Source: JAPXSY01 sp033812795 (lineage in GTDB: Bacteria; Verrucomicrobiota; Kiritimatiellia; RFP12; UBA1067). From it: 64,000 bases of DNA. Positions 25,061-32,778 of the stretch are shown one piece after another. The stretch spans positions 20,581-84,580 of the forward strand of contig JAPXSY010000006.1 in the NCBI GenBank assembly GCA_033812795.1, in the 5' to 3' direction. The notes beneath the pieces were generated by a model, which was given only the letters and a program-made list of their open reading frames with translations, ran no database searches and was not told the origin of the DNA. The position numbers and the translations under genes are program-made. Numbering within the stretch: the stretch's first letter is position 1; every line of letters begins with the position of its first letter.

Positions 25061-27100
25061 TCACGGTTCTGCCGTCGCGCGTCCGATCCGGTCCGCATCG
25101 TCCGCATAGCTGTACGCGAAACGTTGCCGCGTCTCCACGCAGGTCAGGGTCGGCGGCGTTTGCTGTCCGCCGGTCTGGCGCGGCAGATACTCCACGGCAC
25201 AGGCTTGGACAGGCCGGTCCCGGGAATCGGCCTGAAGCACCTTGTGCCCCAGATACGTGAACCGTTCCGGCGTCCTGCCCGGACGCGTGCGGTACCAGCC
25301 GGTGAGACGGCCCTGATCATCGTATGCGTACAGATCCTTCCACCCTTTTTCAAAGGTGAGCATCGGGTCGGCGTACCGGTGCTCCGCATTGGTGTAGTCA
25401 ACCGACAGGACCTGTCCGTCATCCCGATAGGCCCGCACCTCATTCGGCAGATAATAGAACGAGATGATCGAAGGCGCGGTATATCCCTTGCCGTGACGCG
25501 CGAAGCATCCGATATCAACGCGGTGGCGCAGCAGAGCCGAGGGCATCCCTTGGTCATCAACCGGCCTGAAGGCGCCGTGATACGACACCGTGAGTTTCAC
25601 ACGCGAGGCGTTTGCGTTCAGAGGCGTGATGACAATTTTCCGGGTGTCGCCCTGCAACACGGTCCAGCGGAAGGCCCCTTCCTGCTGCTGACCGGGCACT
25701 GCGGCCTCCACGGTCATCACCCGCTCGCGGGACACGCCGCGCACAACCCGCGCGATGCAGCAGGGCGTATCGAACAGCCCCTCGGAGCGCAGGTCGAAGA
25801 AATCCAAACCCGCCTGAACCTTGGCATCCTCCACTGTCCGAAGCGCCACCAAGGGCGGGATCGCCTCCGGCGTCATGGCCTGCGCCATCCGCACCATGGC
25901 CTCGACATCCAGTTGCGCGGCATCGAATACAACCGGATGCGCCGCACCGGTCAAGTACCGCTCCTCGTCCTTTGCGACCGCCTTCTGCGTGATCCGGAGA
26001 ATCCGCTGCAGCGTCGGACCGATCCGATTCCGCTGCGTCAGCGCGCGCTTGGTCGCTGGCGTGAACGCCGCCAAGGTTGCGGCGAAGGCGTTCACGAACG
26101 GCTGGTCCGAACCCGACGATCCTTGGCTGATCACGAAAAACGGGGCGTTGACCGGATAGAGATCCCCGGTTTCGGGATCATGGTCCCGATGTTCAGGGAA
26201 CACCCAAATCTGGTTTCCGAGATAAAAACGCAGGGAGATGATCGCCCGGAGCGGATCGGTCACGGCCGCGCGCGGCAGACTGCGCCAATACGGGCCACTC
26301 ACCATGGAGAGTGACGCGTTGCCCAGTACCGGCGCGTCGAACAGGCCGTTCGGCAGACTCAGGTGGACCTGGGCCTGCTTTGCCTGCTCGCCATACACCA
26401 CCGGCGTCAGGCCGGGATAGTTCGACACCACCAGCAGCGAATGATTCCCGTCCCGGTTCACATACAGATCGCCGAAATTCCCGGACGCCGTCCCCGCCTT
26501 GAACCCCGCGCGCACCGTTTCCGCCGCCGCGCCGCGATACGCCTCCGCATAATCGGAAACGGGACGCAGATCCGGAACGAGCAGGTTAAACCGTGTCCGG
26601 AAACATCCGAACTCGAAATCCCATATCGTGTTTTCCGCATTCACTTCCGCCGGACGTCCCATAACAACGGATACGGGACGGACGGTCGGCATACCCTCAA
26701 CCGGTTTTCCCTGAAGACGCCGCGCCTTGTCCAACAGTTCCCGGAATGCCTTGATGGGGCCAAGCGATTTCAGGTCCCGGTCCGCCTCAATCGCGGCGGC
26801 GTCGCGGAAACCAAGGTCGATCGCGCGATCCAGCGCCGCCAACGCTTCCCCTTTGTCGGCACGGTAAGCGAGTGCGCAGGCCAGATTGTACTGCCACGTC
26901 GGGTCACGAGGCAGCAGGGCCACGCCCTCACGGCAGATCCGCTCCATCTCCTCAGTCTCTCCCGTCCGCACGACCCGCATCAGTTGCTGTTGCAGAGCGA
27001 GGTGTTTCGGATAGAGCAACGGCATCTCAAACACGTTGGTCACGGCACCCGCAACCATCGAAATCAGACACGCGCAGACAAAAATCCCGCGTTTCCTCAT
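25061..27100 (-). CDS. Secreted TPR-like protein of unknown function
   Basis: A 679-residue protein. A signal peptide (MRKRGIFVCACLISMVAG) is followed at about residues 40-135 by a TPR-like unit (WQYNLACALAYRADKGEALAALDRAI, AIEADRDLKSL) like the 'TPR end-of-group' motif. The remaining 530 residues have no fold I recognise; they include a central helical part (QRILRITQKAVAKDEERYL) and a C-terminal half rich in beta-strand-like sequence. It starts at 27100, behind AAGGGGGACGTG. The esterase gene starts 37 bases before it (stop at 27138) on the same strand, so the two may be co-expressed. Confidence 0.7.
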   Translation of the reverse strand: MRKRGIFVCACLISMVAGAVTNVFEMPLLYPKHLALQQQLMRVVRTGETEEMERICREGVALLPRDPTWQYNLACALAYRADKGEALAALDRAIDLGFRDAAAIEADRDLKSLGPIKAFRELLDKARRLQGKPVEGMPTVRPVSVVMGRPAEVNAENTIWDFEFGCFRTRFNLLVPDLRPVSDYAEAYRGAAAETVRAGFKAGTASGNFGDLYVNRDGNHSLLVVSNYPGLTPVVYGEQAKQAQVHLSLPNGLFDAPVLGNASLSMVSGPYWRSLPRAAVTDPLRAIISLRFYLGNQIWVFPEHRDHDPETGDLYPVNAPFFVISQGSSGSDQPFVNAFAATLAAFTPATKRALTQRNRIGPTLQRILRITQKAVAKDEERYLTGAAHPVVFDAAQLDVEAMVRMAQAMTPEAIPPLVALRTVEDAKVQAGLDFFDLRSEGLFDTPCCIARVVRGVSRERVMTVEAAVPGQQQEGAFRWTVLQGDTRKIVITPLNANASRVKLTVSYHGAFRPVDDQGMPSALLRHRVDIGCFARHGKGYTAPSIISFYYLPNEVRAYRDDGQVLSVDYTNAEHRYADPMLTFEKGWKDLYAYDDQGRLTGWYRTRPGRTPERFTYLGHKVLQADSRDRPVQACAVEYLPRQTGGQQTPPTLTCVETRQRFAYSYADDADRIGRATAEP

Positions 27101-27137
27101 CACGTCCCCCTTCCCTATGCTGTCCCGCACTGTCCTT

Positions 27138-27938
27138 TTATCCAAACAGCCTACGCCACCACGGCACCGGCGCCCGCGTCTGCCGCATCAGCCATTGGAT
27201 GACCTCGTCATTCCCGTAGGCGCGATCCCACACGGCATGACCCGCACCTTCGAATTCCGTATACCGGACCGCACGGTTGCCGACCTGTTTCAGCGCCTGA
27301 ACCATACGCCGGGAACAGGCCACATCGACATTCTGGTCGGCCGTGCCGTGAAAAACCCAGATCGGCATCCGCCGGAGTTCCCGCACCCGCCGGATATCCC
27401 CCCCGCCGCAAACGGGAATCGCGGCGGCAAAACGTTCGGGGCGGCGCTGAATCGCATCCCAAGTGCCGAACCCGCCCAACGAAAGTCCCGTGATGTAGAC
27501 CCGGTCCGGGTCCGCCTGACACGCATCCACCAGATGGTCCACCATGGCCAGCACGACCTCCATGGACGGGGCAGGCTGCGGCGGCATGGCATAGTCTTCC
27601 CCGCGCGCCAGCCGTTTCACCCACCAGTTGCCGGTTTGGCACTGCGGCGCCAAGATCATCACAGGTTCAGGCTGGCGGAGCAGGGTGGACAGCAGGGCGG
27701 GCAGCCCGACTTTGAGGTGACGGCGGTTGTCCGTGCCGCACTCTCCGGATCCGTGCAGAAACAGGATCAGGGGATATCGGACGCCGGGCCGGGGAAACTG
27801 CGGCGCGCTCAACCGGTAAGCGAACGTCTCCCCGGTCGGCGCATTGGTAAAAACGCAGGAATGAAAACGTTCCTCGACCGTGAACTGCGCACACGCCTTG
27901 AGGGTCAGCGCAAAAAGAACCAGAAGCCAGCCTTTCAT
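27138..27938 (-). CDS. Secreted alpha/beta hydrolase, esterase/depolymerase type
   Basis: A 266-residue secreted serine hydrolase of the LpqC/feruloyl-esterase/PHB-depolymerase-like group. A signal peptide (MKGWLLVLFALTLKACA) is followed by PLILFLHGSGECG (oxyanion region), the nucleophile elbow GLSLGGFGTW near residue 165, an aspartate in VFHGTADQNVDV and a histidine in FEGAGHAVWDRAY. Members commonly remove acyl or feruloyl groups from polysaccharides. Its gene is likely transcribed ahead of the TPR-like protein. Confidence 0.82.
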   Translation of the reverse strand: MKGWLLVLFALTLKACAQFTVEERFHSCVFTNAPTGETFAYRLSAPQFPRPGVRYPLILFLHGSGECGTDNRRHLKVGLPALLSTLLRQPEPVMILAPQCQTGNWWVKRLARGEDYAMPPQPAPSMEVVLAMVDHLVDACQADPDRVYITGLSLGGFGTWDAIQRRPERFAAAIPVCGGGDIRRVRELRRMPIWVFHGTADQNVDVACSRRMVQALKQVGNRAVRYTEFEGAGHAVWDRAYGNDEVIQWLMRQTRAPVPWWRRLFG

Positions 27939-28062
27939 GGGGATCAGTATGCCATAACCCGTCCGTCTTGGGGAGCGTCAATTCGCGCGCTCGTTTCCCG
28001 CCGGAGCGTCATGCGCGGCACCGCTTTCTGGTCTGTCCGCGCCAAAGCGGCGCGCTGATCGA

Positions 28063-30186
28063 TCAACTCGCCCCCAGCCCTCTGCTCATCACCACGCGCG
28101 CCAGCGCCTCGATCGCCCCTTCCGCGGTCGCCTCCGCCGCGACCGCATCCGGTTGACGGCCGAATCCGGCCAGCGCCTCCGAAGTCGGCCTGCCGATCGT
28201 CACCACGATCTGACCGGCCAGCGCCTCCACGCCCGCCTGCCCCATAAACGCCTCAACCGCTGATGCGCTCGCAAAGAAAACCGCATCGGACGCGGGCAAC
28301 CGGGGATAGTGAACCGGTTCGTTGACGTACAACAGAACGTCCTCTACCGCCGCGCCCTCTTCGCGCAGAACATCGGCCAACAGCGGTCCGGCCTTTTCCG
28401 AACGCAACCGCAACACGTTGCATCCCGCTATTTCCAACGTCCGCATTTCCGCCGCCAATCCCGCCGCACTGTATTCCATCGGCGGCGTCAGATCCGGATG
28501 GATACCATGGTGCCGAAACGCCGCGGCACTCCCCGGCCCGCAGGCCATCACCCGCGGCAGACGCCGCAGGTCGACCCCCGCCTGCCGGATCATGCCCATG
28601 AACAGATGAACCGCCGAGGGTGAAGTCAACACCACCCAGTCAAACGACGCGATCCGCGTCAACGCCCGCTCCGCTTCAACACACGGCGTCAGCCGGATCA
28701 GTGGCCGGAGCAACGGCACTCCCCCGAAATCGACCACCCGCAACGCGGTCTTGTCCAGCAACGCCTCACTGCACGTCAACAACACGCGGCAACCACGCAA
28801 CGCGCCGGTGTCCCGCCGATACGCGCCCGCCGCCGCTTCACCGATTACCAGGAGTCCCGGCGCCTTCGTCTCCACCGGCGCGGCCGCACCCTCGCGCAAC
28901 CCGGCCAGCGTGGTGCGGAAAATCAGTTCGTCCTCCGCCCCCGCGTCAAAAACCAGTCCGACCGGGGTTTTCCCATCCCAGCCCTCCGCAAGCAACTGGC
29001 CGGCCATCTCCGTCGCCACACGCACGGACATGAACAGCACCAACGGCAGACGCCGACGCGCTTCGAGCGACACGCTGGCTACGGCGCCGCCCTCGACCCG
29101 CGGCGTGAATGCCGTGAACCCGCGGGACACGCCGCGTTTGGTGAGCAGCATTCCTGTGCCGGTGGTGGCCACGGTCAGCGCACTCACCCCCGCCCGCACG
29201 CGGTAAGGCAGTTCCAACCGTTCCAACTCGTCAGTCTCTTCCGCCAGCCGCCCGAACAATCCGGGGTCACCCCCCTTCAGCCGCACGACCCGTCTGCCCT
29301 GACGGGCATACTTCGCGATGAGGTCAGTAATATCGGGCTGCCGCACCGCATGTTCGCCGCACCGTTTACCCACGAAGACGCGCTCGGCCGAGGGCGGCAG
29401 AAACTCCAGCAACCGGTCATCCATCAGCACGTCGTAGAGGCATACCTCCGCCTGCCGCAAATCCCGGACGCCGCCCCAAGTGCAGGACTCGGCCACGCCC
29501 ACCCCCGCGCCCACAAAGCGCACCGCTTTGACAAAATATCCGCGCACCCTCGTCCAGACCGGATCGCCCAGTCGGAAGGTCACCGCCAACCGTCCCTGAC
29601 CGGCGGGCACCGGCAGTTCTGAAAGCGGTATCCACTCGCTCACGCGCTCTTCCAGACCGAGCCGGTTCAGAGCCGCGCCAGCCATCAGCAGAGCGTCATA
29701 CCGGCCAGCATCGAGTTGCTCCAGGCGCGACGGGATCGCGCCGCGGATCGGCTTCAGCACGGCGTGCGGGAATCGCGCCCGCGCAAAGGCTCCGCGCCGC
29801 TCGCTACTGACCCCCACCACCGGCTTCTCCGGCAGGTCAGCCCACGTTTTACCTTGCGGCAGAACCCATGCGTCGCGCGGATCTTCCCCCCAAGGCAGCC
29901 AGAACCAGTCCAAATCCGGCGGTACGGGATCAGGCAGGTCTTTGGCGCTGTGTACGGCCAAATCGATGCATCCCTTGCGCAAGGCGTCATCCAAATCGCG
30001 CGTGAAAAAATCCGCCGGACTGACGCGCAGGTCGGTGGCCAGATCCCGGTCACCCGGCGTTTCCAGCGTCACGGGATCGAATTCGAGAAACGGAAACAGC
30101 GCGGCAATCCGGTTGAGCGCGTCACGCGTCTGAGCCAGCGCCAGCCGACTGCCCCGCGTCCCGACTTTCGCGCGTACCGTTTGCAT
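28063..30186 (-). CDS. HemC (truncated)-uroporphyrinogen methyltransferase-HemD fusion
   Basis: A 707-residue tetrapyrrole enzyme in three parts. Residues 1-218 match hydroxymethylbilane synthase domains 1-2: GTRGSRLALAQTRDAL, the catalytic aspartate in HSAKDLPD (Asp83), the arginine pair in VVGVSSERR (130-131), and PVPAGQGRLAVTFR. The HemC domain 3, which carries the dipyrromethane-cofactor cysteine, is absent: residue 222 already begins a SUMT-like domain (VRFVGAGVG, RLKGGDPGLFGR). Residues about 465-707 are HemD-like (LLTCSEALLDKTALRVVDFGG, VVLTSPSAVHLFM, VTIGRPTSEALAGFG). It starts at 30186 behind GAAGGAAAGG; the ORF extends to a GTG at 30204. The SirC-HemA gene is upstream in the same operon. 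Confidence 0.88.
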   Translation of the reverse strand: MQTVRAKVGTRGSRLALAQTRDALNRIAALFPFLEFDPVTLETPGDRDLATDLRVSPADFFTRDLDDALRKGCIDLAVHSAKDLPDPVPPDLDWFWLPWGEDPRDAWVLPQGKTWADLPEKPVVGVSSERRGAFARARFPHAVLKPIRGAIPSRLEQLDAGRYDALLMAGAALNRLGLEERVSEWIPLSELPVPAGQGRLAVTFRLGDPVWTRVRGYFVKAVRFVGAGVGVAESCTWGGVRDLRQAEVCLYDVLMDDRLLEFLPPSAERVFVGKRCGEHAVRQPDITDLIAKYARQGRRVVRLKGGDPGLFGRLAEETDELERLELPYRVRAGVSALTVATTGTGMLLTKRGVSRGFTAFTPRVEGGAVASVSLEARRRLPLVLFMSVRVATEMAGQLLAEGWDGKTPVGLVFDAGAEDELIFRTTLAGLREGAAAPVETKAPGLLVIGEAAAGAYRRDTGALRGCRVLLTCSEALLDKTALRVVDFGGVPLLRPLIRLTPCVEAERALTRIASFDWVVLTSPSAVHLFMGMIRQAGVDLRRLPRVMACGPGSAAAFRHHGIHPDLTPPMEYSAAGLAAEMRTLEIAGCNVLRLRSEKAGPLLADVLREEGAAVEDVLLYVNEPVHYPRLPASDAVFFASASAVEAFMGQAGVEALAGQIVVTIGRPTSEALAGFGRQPDAVAAEATAEGAIEALARVVMSRGLGAS

Positions 30187-30317
30187 GGTTAACCTTTCCT
30201 TCACTTCCGAACGAGCCGTACCGCAACATGCCCATGAGTAAACTTCATGCTCTTCGTATCCTTGTGGTGTAACAACATGTTATTGCGTTTGTTGATCCGT
30301 AAGGCACTGCCGAAAAC

Positions 30318-30355
30318 TTCGACGTTCAGCGTTCGACGTTCAGCGTTCGACGTTC
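30318..30355. repeat. 14-bp tandem repeat at the 3' end of the SirC-HemA gene
   Basis: The 14-bp unit TTCGACGTTCAGCG occurs about 2.7 times with no mismatch. On the minus strand it encodes the protein's last residues (ERRTLNVER) and supplies its TGA stop at 30326-30328, and the remaining part of the array lies downstream of the stop. Confidence 0.75.
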
Positions 30356-31852
30356 TTCCCCGGTCTCATGTTCCCCCTGGACGCTGCGCCGCATGCGCTC
30401 ATAGAGGCTGCGGTGCTCGCGCAGGATCGCGTCACATGCTTTCAGCACTTTGTCCAATGTGCCGTTGGCGGACCGGTACCACCGTTTGATCTCATCCAGA
30501 TCCGCCACGCGTACCCCGTTGCCGAACGTGTCCAGCGCCGGATCGATATTCCGGGGCATGCCGAGGTCGATCAGCGTCACACCGCGCGGATTCAACCGGG
30601 CACCATGCTCCAACCGGTTCAGCACCGGCTCGGATGCATTGACCGCACTCACCACAGCGTCAATCGTGGGCAGCACACGCGCCAGGTCTTTCAGCTGGAT
30701 CACTTCGATCCGGTGCGCGTCTTGGGCGCTCGACGCGGGCGCGTTGCGATGATAGGCCCACACGCAATGGCAGCCGCGGCGCAGCAGATCCTCCATCAGC
30801 CCCTGCCCGACCACCCCCGTGCCGATCACCAGCACACGGCTGTCCGGCAGCGCCGGCAGCTGTTCCGCCAAGTACCGCAACGCCAAATCCTCGATCTCCG
30901 CGACGTCCAGCAGCGGCTCCACCTCATGACGGATATCCTTGGAAATGTGCAGCGCCGCATCGCACAACTCCCGGATGACCGATCCCGCCCAACCGAACGT
31001 GACGGCCTCATCCACCGCCTCCTTCACCTGAGAGACCACATGGAACTCGCCCGGCGTCTGCGAATCCATGCCAGCCGCGACCAGGCACAGGTGCGCGAAC
31101 GCGTCAAACCCGCGCTTCATGTAAAACCGGTCCGGCGGCAATTGGTCGAACCGCAGCAACCTCCGCAAAATCCCGCTGGTTCCCGCCTCGCGCGAAATCG
31201 CGGCCACCACTTCAATACGGTTGCAGGTGTTGAGAATGAAAAACTCATGCACACCCCAGATCTGCCGGATCATCCCGCCAATCGCCTCGCGTTCCCGCAA
31301 CAGCAAATGGAATGGCGCACGTTCCTCAGCCGAAAGGTACTCATGACTGGTACCCAGCACCAGCAGATCCGAATTTTCGATCGAATCCAGATGTTTCCGA
31401 AGATTTTCTTTCACCAGCCGCGATTGCCGACAGGATTTGCCGCTGGTGGAGACGGCGACCAGCACATCCCCGGTGCGGATAATAGCGGGCGTCACAAAAT
31501 CCCCGTCCGGCCAATTCCCGTCCGCGCAGCAGCACAGAATCCGATTGGCTTGTGCGCTTTCGAGAACGGTTCGGTTGACGCGCTTGTCATCCGTGCAGGC
31601 GAAGACCATCGCCGCGCCCTCCACATCGGCCGGCTCAAACCGGCGAGCCGTATGGTGGATCGCCCCGGTTTCGGCCAGGGTTTGCAATTCCGCCACACAG
31701 TCCGGACACACGAGCCGAACCTCGGCGCCCGAATCCAACAAAAGCTCGACTTTGCGCTGCCCGACGCGTCCGCCCCCCACAACCAACACGCGGCGACGCT
31801 CAATCATCGCGTTGATCGGAAATGTCTTTCGAACCGGTCTTGTGTCTCGCAT
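30326..31852 (-). CDS. Precorrin-2 dehydrogenase (SirC)-glutamyl-tRNA reductase (HemA) fusion
   Basis: A 508-residue bifunctional enzyme. Residues 1-155 are a Met8/SirC NAD-binding domain: FPINAMIERRRVLVVGGGRVGQRKVELLLDSG and IRTGDVLVAVSTSGKS, which oxidises precorrin-2 to sirohydrochlorin. From about 165 it is glutamyl-tRNA reductase: LLVLGTSHEYLSAEER, the nucleophile cysteine in LNTCNRIEVVAAI, GMDSQTPGEFHVVSQVKEAV, and the NADPH-binding VLVIGTGVVGQGLMEDLL; a dimerisation helix follows. The first and the siroheme-committed steps are thus linked in one chain. No strong ribosome-binding site was found; the start at 31852 is preferred over 31807 because FPINAMI aligns with the normal SirC N-terminus. 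The C-terminal nine residues come from a repeat. dapF is upstream by 63 bases. Confidence 0.9.
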   Translation of the reverse strand: MRDTRPVRKTFPINAMIERRRVLVVGGGRVGQRKVELLLDSGAEVRLVCPDCVAELQTLAETGAIHHTARRFEPADVEGAAMVFACTDDKRVNRTVLESAQANRILCCCADGNWPDGDFVTPAIIRTGDVLVAVSTSGKSCRQSRLVKENLRKHLDSIENSDLLVLGTSHEYLSAEERAPFHLLLREREAIGGMIRQIWGVHEFFILNTCNRIEVVAAISREAGTSGILRRLLRFDQLPPDRFYMKRGFDAFAHLCLVAAGMDSQTPGEFHVVSQVKEAVDEAVTFGWAGSVIRELCDAALHISKDIRHEVEPLLDVAEIEDLALRYLAEQLPALPDSRVLVIGTGVVGQGLMEDLLRRGCHCVWAYHRNAPASSAQDAHRIEVIQLKDLARVLPTIDAVVSAVNASEPVLNRLEHGARLNPRGVTLIDLGMPRNIDPALDTFGNGVRVADLDEIKRWYRSANGTLDKVLKACDAILREHRSLYERMRRSVQGEHETGEERRTLNVER

Positions 31853-31915
31853 AGATCAGAAAAACCGTATCACATTCCTGAGCGCTTGACCACACACGAG
31901 ACCGGGAAGACCCCT

Positions 31916-32752
31916 TTAGTCGATCGCGTCACCCAGCTCCATGTTGTCGAGATCGATCTCCCCGCTGAACACAAACTTGACCGGACCAGACAGCGTCAAT
32001 CCGGTACATTTGCGATGACGCCAGTCGCCATCCACCGTGAGGTCGTATCCCGAGGATGTCTTCACTTTGGCGGGCAGCGTGAACCCTGCGGTCTCGACCG
32101 CCACCACCACGCAGGCGACGGCCCCGGTTCCGCAGGCACCGGATTCCGCTTCGACCCCCCGCTCGTAGGTGCGCATCGTCATCCGGTTGGGTGCGCGCAA
32201 CGTGACAAAATCCACATTCGTTCCGTCCGGCGCGAAAACGGGATGGCGACGCAGCGCGCGCCCGAGACCCTGCACATCCACCGCGCTGATATGAGGCACC
32301 TGCACCACAAAATGCGGCACGCCCGTATTCAGAAAATCCCCGCGAATCGTCTCCCCGTCAATCTGGACCTCGATCCCGTAGTTTTTGCGGGTCGGCTCCG
32401 GCATCCACACGCAAACCCCGTTTTTGGTGAGCTGCGCGTCCACCAGGCCGCACATCGTCTCCATGGTGAGGGCTCGGCCGCTGGCACCGATGGCATGCGC
32501 GAACGCCGCCGCGCACCGGGAACCGTTGCCGCACATCTCCACCTCGGTGCCGTCCGGGTTGAGGAACCGCATCCGGAAGTCGGCTTTATCCGAACGCTGA
32601 AGCAGAATCACCCCTTCACAACCGATTCCGGTGTGCCGTCCCGCCAAGGCGGCCATCAGAAAATGATCCTCCCACGGAACCGTTCCCTCCCGGTCATCGA
32701 TCAGCACAAAATCGTTTCCCGCGCCGTGCATTTTCGTGAAACGGATTTTCAT
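31916..32752 (-). CDS. dapF: Diaminopimelate epimerase
   Basis: Interconverts LL- and meso-diaminopimelate for lysine and peptidoglycan. A 278-residue protein with both catalytic cysteines in place: EMCGNGSRCAA near residue 75 and SGACGTGAVAC near residue 217. The N-terminus MKIRFTKMHGAGNDFVLID is canonical. GGAGGAGGGA precedes the ATG. It lies in the run dxs-NERD-prc-dapF-hemA, 26 bases after the protease gene. Confidence 0.95.
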   Translation of the reverse strand: MKIRFTKMHGAGNDFVLIDDREGTVPWEDHFLMAALAGRHTGIGCEGVILLQRSDKADFRMRFLNPDGTEVEMCGNGSRCAAAFAHAIGASGRALTMETMCGLVDAQLTKNGVCVWMPEPTRKNYGIEVQIDGETIRGDFLNTGVPHFVVQVPHISAVDVQGLGRALRRHPVFAPDGTNVDFVTLRAPNRMTMRTYERGVEAESGACGTGAVACVVVAVETAGFTLPAKVKTSSGYDLTVDGDWRHRKCTGLTLSGPVKFVFSGEIDLDNMELGDAID

Positions 32753-32778
32753 TCAGTCCCTCCTCCGGCTTGTCCGCG

